Shown here: positions 42,380-50,755 of the stretch, piece by piece
Layout of the letters: each line of letters begins with the position of its first letter
Numbering within the stretch: the first letter of the stretch is position 1
Source: Caenimonas koreensis DSM 17982
GTDB taxonomy: Bacteria; Pseudomonadota; Gammaproteobacteria; Burkholderiales; Burkholderiaceae_C
NCBI RefSeq assembly: GCF_009646335.1
Contig: NZ_WJBU01000016.1
Coordinates: 1-64,000, forward strand
Reading direction: 5' to 3'
Length of the DNA stretch: 64,000 bases
The notes under the pieces: generated by a model
Told to the model about the DNA's origin: nothing
Databases searched by the model: none
What the model saw: only the letters and a program-made list of their open reading frames with translations
Made by a program: the position numbers and the translations under genes

Positions 42380-43738
42380 TCAGGCAGGCTCGACGCGCGC
42401 AACTAACCCACTGCGATCATCACGATTGCGCAACTCAATACGAAGGCCGCATCGTTGCGCCGCAGATGCAGCAATGGCCAAACCCAGGCCGCTGCCGCGC
42501 ACGCTGCTACCCGGCACACGGAAGAAGCGATCAAACACGCGTGACAGCAAATCGGGCGGAATACCCGGGCCGGTGTCGATGACTTCAACGGCGGGCTTCG
42601 CACCATCGTTCACGACGCGCACATCCACCACACCGCCTTCAGGCGTGTATCGCAACGCGTTCTCGATGAGGTTGTCGAGCACGCTGCGCAAGTCCGCTGG
42701 GGAACACTTGAACGTCGGCGCCGGGCCCTCGCTGGGCACCAGCCCGAGATCGATATTGCGCTGGTCGGCCAGCGTGATGAGCGCATTCATGCTCTCGTGC
42801 AATTGCGCCTGCAAGTCGACCGTCCGGGCAGCTTCAACCAACGGCGCTTCCTGGCGCGACAGGCGCAGCAGCTGGTCGACAAGCCGCTGCGCACGAACGA
42901 CACCTGCTTCGAGCTGCGAGAAACTTTCGCGGCACGAACCCGCCGGCAAGTCGTGCCGCACGTTCTCCAGCTGCAGCGCAACAGCGGTGATGGGGGTGCG
43001 CAACTCATGCGCTGCGTCCTGCACGAAGCGGCGCTGCGTCGCGAAAGCGTCGCGCAATCGCGTGAGCAAACTGTTGAACGACACGACCAGCGGACGAATC
43101 TCCGCGGGCACCCGGTCCAGCGGCAATTCGGTGATGTGATGCTCGTCCTGCAAGGCGGCCTGACGGCCGATGTCCTGCACGGCGCGCGACATCGACGCAG
43201 CCACGCCCCAGAGTGTGAGGATGGCCAGCGGCAGCAGGATCAGCACGGGCGCGATGGCCGCGCCAGCACGCTCGATCGCGAGCTTCGAGCGGAACGTGCC
43301 GCTCTGGAACACCTGCACGCGCCGCCCGGACACGCCGCTCGCATCCGTCGAGTACACACGCCAGGTGGTGTCGTTGGACACGACATCCTTCAGGCCCGCT
43401 TCCGGCTGCAAACCCGCCGTCAGCGGCGCATAGGAGTTCAAGCGCTGGCGGCCTTCCTTGTCCCACACCTGCACCACATACGCGCCGTAGTGATGGATGC
43501 GCTCAATCGTCGGCGACTTCGGCGCGACAGTGTCTTCCTGTGCGGCGATGGAATTGGCCAGCTGCATCATCTGCTCGTCCATGAACTCGCCGACCATGCG
43601 GTTGTAGCTCCAGTACGAGAACCCGGCAGACACAACGCCGACCAGCAGGAACAGCGGGATCAACCAGAGCATCAAGGCGCGCCGCAGCGAGCACATGCGC
43701 CCCGTCGGGAACACATGGAAGACCGGGTGGAAGCTCAT
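42380..43738 (-). CDS. qseC: QseC-like sensor histidine kinase
   Basis: A 452-residue kinase. Two membrane helices (about 21-42 and 160-181) flank a short periplasmic domain with RIHHYGAYVVQVWDKEGRQ. The phospho-accepting His244 is in DAAHELRTPITAV, the N box in SVLDNLIENALRYTPEGG (about 353-370), G1 in DTGPGIPPD and G2 in GSGLGLAIA. The overall order matches the QseC/PmrB group. It overlaps the regulator gene by four bases. In relatives this system responds to signals such as catecholamines, iron or polymyxin; the ligand here is unknown. Confidence 0.88.
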   Translation of the reverse strand: MSFHPVFHVFPTGRMCSLRRALMLWLIPLFLLVGVVSAGFSYWSYNRMVGEFMDEQMMQLANSIAAQEDTVAPKSPTIERIHHYGAYVVQVWDKEGRQRLNSYAPLTAGLQPEAGLKDVVSNDTTWRVYSTDASGVSGRRVQVFQSGTFRSKLAIERAGAAIAPVLILLPLAILTLWGVAASMSRAVQDIGRQAALQDEHHITELPLDRVPAEIRPLVVSFNSLLTRLRDAFATQRRFVQDAAHELRTPITAVALQLENVRHDLPAGSCRESFSQLEAGVVRAQRLVDQLLRLSRQEAPLVEAARTVDLQAQLHESMNALITLADQRNIDLGLVPSEGPAPTFKCSPADLRSVLDNLIENALRYTPEGGVVDVRVVNDGAKPAVEVIDTGPGIPPDLLSRVFDRFFRVPGSSVRGSGLGLAIAASAAQRCGLRIELRNRDDRSGLVARVEPA

Positions 43739-44427
43739 TGCGGCTCCTCCTGTCGCGCCGCGATGGGCGTGCCCGCTGCTATGCGCCAGCCCAAGCCGCG
43801 CACGTTGCGGATCGTGTCGGCCCCCAGCTTGCGGCGCATGCCGTGGATCAATACGTCCACCGCGTTGCTGCTGACTTCTTCGCCCCAGCCGTAGATGCGG
43901 TTTTCGAGCTGCTCGCGCGAAAGGATGGCGCCGGGCCGCTCGAGCAAAGCATGCAAAAGCGCGAACTCGCGGGCTGACAATTGCGAGCGCTCGCCAACCA
44001 CCACGACCTCACGGGTCGTGATGTCGAGCTGCACTTCATTGCTGCCAATCACCGAATGCGCCGCACCATCACGGCGGCGGATCACCGCGCGCATGCGGGC
44101 GAGCAATTCACGAAAGTCGTAGGGCTTGAGGATGTAGTCGTCGGCGCCGACATCCAGGCCATTGATGCGGTCGTCAATGCCGTCGCGCGCCGTGAGCACG
44201 AGCACCGGTGTGTGGTCGCCCATGCTGCGCGCCTTGCGCAGCACCTCGATGCCGTCGCGCTTGGGCAAACCCAAGTCGAGGAGCATGCACGCGTAGTCGC
44301 CATCAGCCAATGCGCTTTGGGCCAGCACGCCGTCCTTGACCCAGTCGACAGAAAAACCGTTCGAACCCAGGGCCTGCTTCAGGCTCTGGCCGATCATTTC
44401 GTCGTCTTCGACTAGTAGGACTCGCAT
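43735..44427 (-). CDS. qseB: QseB/PmrA-like response regulator
   Basis: A 230-residue OmpR-family regulator. The receiver domain has LLVEDDEMIG (4-13), the phosphorylation site Asp51 (LLDLGLPKRDG) and the conserved Lys in YILKPYDFRELLARM. The winged-helix domain (about 125-222) ends in SSNAVDVLIHGMRRKLGADTIRNVRGLGWRI, the QseB/PmrA type. These regulators bind CTTAAG-like direct repeats spaced 11 bases, just like those in this window. It is the second gene of a three-gene operon led by a small membrane protein. Confidence 0.9.
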   Translation of the reverse strand: MRVLLVEDDEMIGQSLKQALGSNGFSVDWVKDGVLAQSALADGDYACMLLDLGLPKRDGIEVLRKARSMGDHTPVLVLTARDGIDDRINGLDVGADDYILKPYDFRELLARMRAVIRRRDGAAHSVIGSNEVQLDITTREVVVVGERSQLSAREFALLHALLERPGAILSREQLENRIYGWGEEVSSNAVDVLIHGMRRKLGADTIRNVRGLGWRIAAGTPIAARQEEPQ

Positions 44428-44460
44428 AGTGGCTTTTGGCTTTCCGAAGCAATGATGCTT

Positions 44461-44688
44461 CTAGTGCAGGCGGTGGCCCGCGTTCCAGCGCCACTCGCGG
44501 ATCAGCTCGCGCAACCGGGCCAGACCGGCCAGCAACGCGCCCGACGCGGCGAGCGCTGCGACAACGAGCACTGGCGTGAGGGTTGGCCCCCACACGAGCA
44601 CCGCGCTGAACGAGGTGGCTATCAGGCTGGCAAGAGCGAAGAGGACGACGGCCATGCGAGAGTTGGTGCGGTGGGGGCGGGTGTACAT
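44461..44688 (-). CDS. Small membrane protein, first gene of the qseBC-like operon
   Basis: A 75-residue protein with two hydrophobic helices (about 12-33 and 37-57), followed by RLRELIREWRWNAGHRLH, a short basic cytoplasmic tail. GAGGAAA precedes the ATG. It lies 33 bases upstream of the response regulator gene on the same strand and probably shares its promoter. A small membrane gene in front of a two-component system may modulate the kinase. No known family could be assigned. Confidence 0.65.
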   Translation of the reverse strand: MYTRPHRTNSRMAVVLFALASLIATSFSAVLVWGPTLTPVLVVAALAASGALLAGLARLRELIREWRWNAGHRLH

Positions 44689-44717
44689 GGGGCTTTCCTC
44701 AAAAAGGGAATACCCCG

Positions 44718-44748
44718 ACTGTAGGGACGGACATTTAGGCCGGCATTA
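44718..44748 (-). promoter_or_regulatory. Phased TTA box and promoter of the qseBC-like operon
   Basis: TTA at 44735 and 44746 are 11 bases apart (contexts TTTAG and ATTAG). Eleven bases from the first repeat lies TACAGT on the minus strand (44718-44723) within CCTACAGT. The spacing and the minus-10-like element are identical to those before the DUF4148-like gene. This points to autoregulation by the QseB-like protein. Only two repeats are present here against four elsewhere. Confidence 0.55.
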
Positions 44749-44768
44749 GTTCCAGCTGTCAAGGCGGC

Positions 44769-45791
44769 TCAGCGCGGCTGGGACTCGACTTCCCTGACCC
44801 ACCTGTCCACCAGCCGCTTGCGCTCTGCCGCCCGGCCGTACTTCTCGAAGTCGTACTTGATGAGGCGCACGTCGTCCGTCTTGGGGATGCGCGGGTCAGG
44901 CGCGAACGTCTTGTTGGCGGGCGTCTGCAGGCTGTTGGCGCGCGCGCCGATCTGCTGGCCTTCCTTGCTCATCAGCCAGTCGTAATAGCGCCTGGCGCCT
45001 TCGCGGTTGCGCGAACCCTTGATCAGCGCAATGCCGCCGATTTCATAGCTGGTGCCTTCGCAGGGCGCCGCCGAGTAAACCGGGAATTTGTTGGTGATGC
45101 GCTCATTCTCGAAACCGAAAATGAAGCTCACGCCGATAGCGACCTCACCCTTGGCAACGCTGCGAGCCTGCGCCGTGCCGCTGCGCGTGTACTGCGTGAC
45201 GTTCTTGTGCAGCTTCTTGAGGTAGTCGAACGCCTGGTCTTCGCCCATCAGCTGCACCAGCCCCGCCAGGATCGTGTAGGCCGTGCCGCTCGATGCAGGG
45301 TGCGAGGTTTCGATGTCGCCCTTGTAACGCGGATCGAGCAGGTCCTTCCAGCACTTCGGTGCGCGCAGCTTCTTCTTTTTCAGCAGGTCTTCATTCCAGC
45401 CGAAACCGATCGCGCTGGTATAGAAGCCGCCCACATAGTTCTGGCTCATCGCGTACTGGCGCACCGCCCATCCGTGCAGGTCATTCAGGTACTCGGGCCG
45501 GTACGGGTCGAGCAAGCCTGTTTCAGCCGCCTGGTAGAACGGGTCGCCCGTGCCACCCCACCAGATATCCGTCTTCGGGTTGGACGCCTCGGCGCGGATC
45601 TGCGCGAGTGCTTCGCCGGTGGCCTTGCGGGTTTGCAGAACCTTGATGCCCGTGGTGCGCGTGAACTCCTGCGCTGCAAGTTCGCACCACGCCTGGTCAG
45701 TGCTGCAGATCGCAGAGACCGTGCCGGTCTGCGCATGGGCCGTGCCCAGGGCCGCGAACAACGCGGCGATTGCAAGGGTTCTTTTCAGCAT
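44769..45791 (-). CDS. Extracellular solute-binding protein of an iron/phosphonate-type ABC transporter
   Basis: A 340-residue periplasmic protein. The start at 45791 follows GGAG and gives the Sec signal MLKRTLAIAALFAALGTAHAQ. The mature protein has the type 2 binding fold: FTRTTGIKVLQTRKATGEALAQIRAE, DIWWGGTGDPFYQAAETGLLDPY (about 80-103), GFGWNEDLLKKKKLRAPKCWKDLLDPRYKGDI, and AIGVSFIFGFENE. This is close to the Fe3+-binding AfuA/FbpA-like group or 2-aminoethylphosphonate-binding relatives. No permease or ATPase gene is next to it, so it is an orphan binding protein here. Confidence 0.82.
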   Translation of the reverse strand: MLKRTLAIAALFAALGTAHAQTGTVSAICSTDQAWCELAAQEFTRTTGIKVLQTRKATGEALAQIRAEASNPKTDIWWGGTGDPFYQAAETGLLDPYRPEYLNDLHGWAVRQYAMSQNYVGGFYTSAIGFGWNEDLLKKKKLRAPKCWKDLLDPRYKGDIETSHPASSGTAYTILAGLVQLMGEDQAFDYLKKLHKNVTQYTRSGTAQARSVAKGEVAIGVSFIFGFENERITNKFPVYSAAPCEGTSYEIGGIALIKGSRNREGARRYYDWLMSKEGQQIGARANSLQTPANKTFAPDPRIPKTDDVRLIKYDFEKYGRAAERKRLVDRWVREVESQPR

Positions 45792-45820
45792 GACATCTCC
45801 TGTTCTCCAAGAAACCAGTT

Positions 45821-46627
45821 TTAGAAGGCCTCGTTGGCAGCCAGATAGCGCCACTGCCCCACCGGCAGCTGCCCCAGTAAAACGCGCCCGATGCGGATGC
45901 GCTTGAGGCCCACAACTTTCAGCCCCACCTGTTCGCACATGCGGCGGATCTGCCGCTTCTTGCCTTCGGTCAGCACGAATCGCAATTGCTCGGGGTTCTG
46001 CCAGTCGACCTGCGCGGGCTTGAGGGCTTGCCCGTCCAGGCTCAGGCCGTGCCTCAATCGCGCGAGTTGCGCGCGGGGGAAGGCCGCCTGCACATCTTTT
46101 TCAACAGTGCCGAAACTCACGCGAACCAGATATTCCTTTTCCATCTCGCTGTCTTCGCCGATCAGCCGGCGTGCCACACGGCCGTCCTGCGTGAGCACCA
46201 GCAGGCCGATCGAGTCGATGTCAAGCCGGCCGGCCGGCGCGAGGCCGCGCAACTGCGTTGGGGAGAAGCGGTGCTTGGAGCCATCGCCGCGCCAGTGATT
46301 GCGTGGCTGTATGAGCACGACGGCGGGCTCATGCCCGTCTTCGGCCTGCCCGCTGACGTAGCCCATGGGTTTGTTGATCAGGATCGTGACTTGCTGGTCC
46401 TGCTGTCCATGCGCCTCGCGGTGCACTTCAATGCGCGCGTCGGGGCCGACCTGCACGCCCATCACCGCGACTTCGCCGTTGACGCGCACCCAGCCGCGCG
46501 CAATCCAGTCATCGGCCTCGCGGCGCGAGCACATGCCGAGTTCGGCCATGCGCTTGTTCAGGCGGGTGGTGGTGGAAGCGGGAGATTCAGGCAAGATAAA
46601 AGCCGTTGGCAAATTCGTTGCGGCCAT
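45821..46627 (-). CDS. S4-domain rRNA pseudouridine synthase (RsuA/RluF type)
   Basis: A 268-residue protein. The S4 RNA-binding domain TRLNKRMAELGMCSRREADDWIARGWVRVNGEV spans about 21-53. The catalytic core has the motif GRLDIDSIGLLVLTQDG (133-149) with the nucleophile Asp136, then GKKRQIRRMCEQVGLKVVGLKRIRIGRV near the end. The length is that of RluF/RluE-like enzymes, which turn a specific uridine of 23S rRNA into pseudouridine. The frame extends a further 400 codons upstream but that part overlaps the divergent glycosyltransferase and has no homology, so the ATG at 46627 is used. Confidence 0.88.
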   Translation of the reverse strand: MAATNLPTAFILPESPASTTTRLNKRMAELGMCSRREADDWIARGWVRVNGEVAVMGVQVGPDARIEVHREAHGQQDQQVTILINKPMGYVSGQAEDGHEPAVVLIQPRNHWRGDGSKHRFSPTQLRGLAPAGRLDIDSIGLLVLTQDGRVARRLIGEDSEMEKEYLVRVSFGTVEKDVQAAFPRAQLARLRHGLSLDGQALKPAQVDWQNPEQLRFVLTEGKKRQIRRMCEQVGLKVVGLKRIRIGRVLLGQLPVGQWRYLAANEAF

Positions 46628-46672
46628 TGTGCCGCGTGGAGCCCGCCTATTCACACGACGGCGCCGCGCCTG

Positions 46673-47947
46673 TTGCTGGTCCTGACCGAGTTCCCGCCTG
46701 CAGTGGGCGGCATGCAGACGCATGCGCGGCACCTGGCTGCGCACCTGTCGCGGCGGGCCGACGCCGTCGAGGTGCTTACCTATCGCATCACAGACCCGCA
46801 GCTCGCCGCGCAGGCGCACGCCTTTGATTCGCAATGCGGCTATCCGGTGCATCGCGTGCTGTCGCGCCTGGGTTATTGGCACAACATGGCGCTGCTGCTT
46901 GAGCGCGTGCGCAGGTTCCGGCCCGATGCCATTTACGCGTCGACCGTGTTTTATGGGCTGCTTCGCACGCGAACGGATCTGCCGCTGGTGTGCCGCTCGG
47001 TCGGCAACGACGTGCTGCGCCCGTGGCTGGGATATCCGTACCGGGCTTTCAGCCGCCTGGTCGGCTCGCGCGCCGTTCAACACGGCCTGCGCTGGTGGCT
47101 GGAGCACGCACATCACCCGGATTGGGTCGACCGGCTCTTCCGCCGTGCGCGCGAGCAGCTCATGCGCGATGCCGCCGCCAGTCAATGCCGCATCCTGGCC
47201 AACAGCGACTTCACGGCGCAGCTGCTGCAGGGCATCGGTGTGGCACGCAGCCGGATCGACGTCGCGGCGGGCGGCGTGGATTGCGCCCGCTTCGAGCAGG
47301 CGGCGGGCGCGCGGCAGTTGGCGCGTCACAAGCTGGGGCTGCGTGAAGACGACGTCGTGCTGCTCACCGTATGCCGCCTGGTCGCCAAGAAGGGCGTGGA
47401 GATACTGCTTAAGGCGCTGGCGTTGTTGCGGCCGGAATTTCCGGCGCTGAAACTGGTGGTGGTGGGCGATGGCCGCAAGCGCAAGGCCTATATGGCGCGC
47501 GCGCTGAGCCTGGGCCTGGCGGATGTGGTCCGGTTTGCGGGGCGTGTGCCGCACGAGGACATTCCGCCGTTCTTCTGGGCCAGCGACCTGTTTGTCCTGG
47601 CCAGCTACGAGAGCCTGCATGCGGGGGGCGCGGCGCGCGACGTCGAAACGATGGGACGCGTGCTGTGCGAAGCGAACGCCGCCGGGCTGCCACTCGTTGC
47701 CACGGCCAGCGGCGGCACGCCCAGTGTCGTGCGCAGTGGCGAGAACGGCCTGCTCGTCGCGCCGGGTGACCCACGCGCCTTGGCAGACGCCATGGCGCGG
47801 GTGCTGCGCGACCCGCAACTGGCCGCGCAACTCAGGGCCGCAGGCCTGGAGCGCGCGCGCAGCGAATTCGACTGGTCTGCCGTGCTGCCGCGCCACGAGA
47901 TGGCGATTGCGCGCGCCATTGCAGACAAGTCCGTGCAGGCCGCCTGA
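46673..47947 (+). CDS. Glycosyltransferase family 4
   Basis: A protein of about 424 residues with the GT-B fold. RLLLVLTEFPPAVGGMQTHARHLA at the start is the N-terminal nucleotide-sugar-type loop. AAGGVDCARF, LLTVCRLVAKKGVEILLKALALL and LVVVGDGRKRKAYM mark the C-terminal domain, and FVLASYESLHAGGAARDVETMGRVLCEANAAGLPLVAT carries the E-x7-E motif of GT4. The start is uncertain: TTG 46673 is a conservative choice. A GGAG lies 7 bases before an ATT at 46649 and no ATG or GTG is available. Its 5' end is back-to-back with the pseudouridine synthase. It may build surface polysaccharide or lipid-linked sugars. Confidence 0.82.
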   Translation: MLVLTEFPPAVGGMQTHARHLAAHLSRRADAVEVLTYRITDPQLAAQAHAFDSQCGYPVHRVLSRLGYWHNMALLLERVRRFRPDAIYASTVFYGLLRTRTDLPLVCRSVGNDVLRPWLGYPYRAFSRLVGSRAVQHGLRWWLEHAHHPDWVDRLFRRAREQLMRDAAASQCRILANSDFTAQLLQGIGVARSRIDVAAGGVDCARFEQAAGARQLARHKLGLREDDVVLLTVCRLVAKKGVEILLKALALLRPEFPALKLVVVGDGRKRKAYMARALSLGLADVVRFAGRVPHEDIPPFFWASDLFVLASYESLHAGGAARDVETMGRVLCEANAAGLPLVATASGGTPSVVRSGENGLLVAPGDPRALADAMARVLRDPQLAAQLRAAGLERARSEFDWSAVLPRHEMAIARAIADKSVQAA

Positions 47948-47948
47948 G

Positions 47949-48671
47949 TCAGGGCGCAGCAGGCCGCACGCCCACGCTCGATCGCAGCGCCTGCAAGTCG
48001 AGGATTCGCAGGCCGCCGTATTCGACGCGGATCATCTTCTGCGCTTCGAGCGAGGCCAGCGCCTCGTTCACCCGCTGGCGCGACAGCCCCACCAGGTAAG
48101 CCAGCTCCTGCTGCGTGATGCGCAACACATCGCCCACACCGGGAAAGAGCACCGGGTTGAACAGCGCTGCAAGGCTGCGCGCCACACGGATGTCGGGGTT
48201 GTTCATCCGGTCGATCTCGCGTGCCGCGATGAACTGCCCGAGCCGCTCGTTCAACTGGTTCATCACGAAGCGGTTGAAGCCGATGGAGTGATCGAGCAGC
48301 CAATGGAAGGTGTCCCCCGGCAAGCCCGCCACGACGCTCTTGCGCAGTGCCTGGATGTTGTAGCGATAGGTCTCGCGCTTGAGCACTGTGCCTTCACCAA
48401 ACCAGCCGCCGGGCGGCAGGCCGCTGAACGTCACCGTCTGGCCCTGCTCGTTGTCGCTGCTCATCTTGAGCAGGCCCTCGATCACGCCAAACCAGTACGT
48501 GACCGGGCGGCCGATGCGGCACAGGTAGTCGCCAGGCAAGGCATTGCCGACTTGCACCTTGCTGATTGCCATCGCCCGCTCATGCTCGTTGAGCACGCTC
48601 ATCCATGGGATGCCCGCGATTTCGTCAGTCGTCGGTGGGCGGCGGCGTTCGTGCAGCGAGGTGTCGACCAT
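47949..48671 (-). CDS. Crp/Fnr-family transcriptional regulator
   Basis: A 240-residue regulator. The cyclic-nucleotide-like beta-barrel (about 35-140) includes VGNALPGDYLCRIGRPVTYWFGVIEGLLKMS and GQTVTFSGLPPGGWFGEGTVLKRETY. The long dimer helix and a C-terminal helix-turn-helix with ITQQELAYLVGLSRQRVNEALASLEAQKMIRVEYGGLRIL (about 185-224) follow. No Fe-S cysteines are visible, so it is more Crp-like than Fnr-like. It is divergent from the CoA ligase/ABC operon and probably controls it. Two inverted repeats lie in the shared gap. Confidence 0.87.
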   Translation of the reverse strand: MVDTSLHERRRPPTTDEIAGIPWMSVLNEHERAMAISKVQVGNALPGDYLCRIGRPVTYWFGVIEGLLKMSSDNEQGQTVTFSGLPPGGWFGEGTVLKRETYRYNIQALRKSVVAGLPGDTFHWLLDHSIGFNRFVMNQLNERLGQFIAAREIDRMNNPDIRVARSLAALFNPVLFPGVGDVLRITQQELAYLVGLSRQRVNEALASLEAQKMIRVEYGGLRILDLQALRSSVGVRPAAP

Positions 48672-48693
48672 GGTGGCGAGCGGTTCCTTGGAC

Positions 48694-48742
48694 GGGGAGG
48701 TCCCTACTAGGACCTTCCCTTAGATTGTCGTCGTAAAGACAA
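48694..48742. promoter_or_regulatory. Two dyads in the Crp/Fnr - CoA ligase divergent region
   Basis: GGGGAGGTCC at 48694-48703 and GGACCTTCCC at 48710-48719 form a 10-base inverted repeat (one mismatch) around CTACTA. A second dyad, TTGTC at 48725-48729 and GACAA at 48738-48742, is spaced by 8. Both lie between the divergent starts and are candidate sites for the adjacent Crp/Fnr-type regulator. Neither matches the classical CRP consensus. Confidence 0.45.
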
Positions 48743-48808
48743 CATGACGTCAAAGTCGGGTCTACATTCCCGTCCATCAGCCCTGACGACTGACCATAAG
48801 GACAACGA

Positions 48809-50755
48809 ATGGAGACGACATTCCCGCGGCTGCTCTTGAAGCACGCGAGCGAGCGCCCCGCCGCAGCGGCGATGCGCGAGAAGGAATACGGCATCTGGCA
48901 ATCGCACACCTGGCAGGCGATGGCCGAACTCGTGGCGAACATCGCATGCGGCTTGCACCAGGCTGGCCTGGCGCGCGGTGAACACATGGTGGTTGTCGGC
49001 GCCAACCGCCCGCGCCTGTATGCAACCATGCTGGCCGTGCAATCGCTCGGCGCGGTGCCGATTCCGCTCTACCAGGATGCAGTGGCAGCCGAATGCGTTT
49101 TCCCGATCAACAACGCCGACGTGCGCTTCGCCTTTGCCGAAGACCAGGAGCAGGTGGACAAGCTGCTCGAAGTGCGCGAGCAATGCCCGCAAATCAAGGC
49201 GATCTTCTTCGACGATCCGCGTGGCCTGCGCAAGTACAACGAGCCGGGCTTGCAATCGCTCGATGACCTGATCGAAAACGGCCGCGCATTTGCCAAACAG
49301 CATCCACAGTTCTTCCAGTCGGAAGTGGACTTGGCGAAGCCCGATGACGTGGCCGCCATGTTCTTCACATCGGGCACGACGGGCAACCCCAAGGGCGTGG
49401 TGCACACCCACCGCACGCTGCTCGACCGCGGCCTTGCAGGCGCGCAGTTCGACAAGCTCACGAACCACGAAGAAGTGCTGGCGTACCTGCCGCCCGCGTG
49501 GATCGGCCAGAACATCTTCAGCTATGCGCAGTGGCTCGCATGCGGCTACGTGGTGAACTGCCCCGAGTCGAGCACCACGGTGATGATCGACCTCAAAGAG
49601 ATCGGCCCGACGTATTACTTCGCGCCGCCGCGCGTGTTCGAAGGCCTGCTCACCACGGTGATGATCCGCATGGAAGACGCGGGCTGGCTCAAGCGCAAGA
49701 TGTTTTCGTCGTTCATGGATGTGGCCAAGCGCGTAGGGCCAGCGCTGATGGACAGGAAGCCTGTCGGCGCCGCCGATCGCCTGCTTTACGCGCTGGGCAA
49801 CTTCTTCGTGTACGGACCGCTGCGCAACAACCTGGGCTTCTCACGCGTGCGTGTGGCGTACACCGCCGGTGAGGCCATCGGGCCTGACCTGTTCACGTTC
49901 TACCGCTCGATCGGCATCAACCTGAAGCAGCTGTACGGCTCAACGGAGACTGCCGTGTTCGTGTGCCTGCAGCCGGACGACCAGGCCCGCGCCGACACTG
50001 TGGGCGTGCCGATCAGCGGCGTCGAGATCAAGGTTGCCGACAGCGGCGAAATCCTCGTGCGCTCGCCGGGCCTGCTGAAGGAGTACTACAAGAACCCGAC
50101 GGCAACGGCGGAAGTGCTCACCGCCGACGGCTGGTATCACACGAGCGACGCGGGCTTTCTGGATGCGCACGGCCACCTGAAGATCATCGACCGCGTCAAG
50201 GACGTGGGCCGCATCAAGGGCGGCGCGAACGACGGCGCGATGTTCGCGCCCAAGTATGTTGAGAACAAGCTGAAGTTCTTTCCGTACATCAAGGAAGTCG
50301 TGGCGTATGGCGACGGCCGAGAGAAGGTGTGCGTGATGATCAACATTGACTTCGAAGCTGTCGGCAACTGGGCCGAGCGCCGCAACCTGCCCTATGCGGG
50401 CTACACCGACCTGGCGCAAAAGCCCGAGGTGTACGAGCTGATCAAGGATTGCGTCGAGAAGGTGAACGCCGACCTCGCGCTCGACGAGCTGCTGGCCGGC
50501 TCGCAGATCAGCCGCTTTCTCGTGCTGCACAAGGAACTCGACGCGGACGACGGCGAACTCACCCGCACCAACAAAGTCCGCCGTGGCTACATCGCTGACA
50601 AATACCAGGTGCTGGTCGATGCGCTGTATGGCGGCCGGGCCGAGCAGTTCATCGAAACGCAGGTCAAGTTCGAAGACGGCCGCACGGGCAGCGTGAGCGC
50701 GACGCTGCGCATGGTCGACACCAAACTATTTCCGCCCGTGAAGGCTGCCGCATGA
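48809..50755 (+). CDS. AMP-dependent acyl-CoA synthetase linked to an ABC transporter
   Basis: A 648-residue ANL-superfamily ligase of the long-chain acyl-CoA synthetase type. The ATP motif MFFTSGTTGNPKGVVHTHR (about 187-205) and the helix motif QLYGSTETAVF (about 375-385) are present. DGWYHTSDAGFLDAHGHLKIIDRVKDVGRIKGGA (about 445-478) contains the A8 hinge. The substrate is activated as an acyl-adenylate and transferred to CoA. The length and position in front of a branched-chain-type ABC transporter match clusters that import and activate aromatic or fatty acids. It starts the operon and its stop overlaps the next gene by four bases. Confidence 0.88.
   Translation: METTFPRLLLKHASERPAAAAMREKEYGIWQSHTWQAMAELVANIACGLHQAGLARGEHMVVVGANRPRLYATMLAVQSLGAVPIPLYQDAVAAECVFPINNADVRFAFAEDQEQVDKLLEVREQCPQIKAIFFDDPRGLRKYNEPGLQSLDDLIENGRAFAKQHPQFFQSEVDLAKPDDVAAMFFTSGTTGNPKGVVHTHRTLLDRGLAGAQFDKLTNHEEVLAYLPPAWIGQNIFSYAQWLACGYVVNCPESSTTVMIDLKEIGPTYYFAPPRVFEGLLTTVMIRMEDAGWLKRKMFSSFMDVAKRVGPALMDRKPVGAADRLLYALGNFFVYGPLRNNLGFSRVRVAYTAGEAIGPDLFTFYRSIGINLKQLYGSTETAVFVCLQPDDQARADTVGVPISGVEIKVADSGEILVRSPGLLKEYYKNPTATAEVLTADGWYHTSDAGFLDAHGHLKIIDRVKDVGRIKGGANDGAMFAPKYVENKLKFFPYIKEVVAYGDGREKVCVMINIDFEAVGNWAERRNLPYAGYTDLAQKPEVYELIKDCVEKVNADLALDELLAGSQISRFLVLHKELDADDGELTRTNKVRRGYIADKYQVLVDALYGGRAEQFIETQVKFEDGRTGSVSATLRMVDTKLFPPVKAAA

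Noticed and set aside
45821..47896. A 691-codon frame extending the pseudouridine synthase upstream
   Set aside because: The first 420 residues are antisense to a complete glycosyltransferase and match no domain. The enzyme begins at 46627.
45986..47947. A 653-codon frame extending the glycosyltransferase upstream
   Set aside because: The first 230 residues lie antisense to the pseudouridine synthase and have no recognisable domain. Only the part from about 46,660 shows the family.
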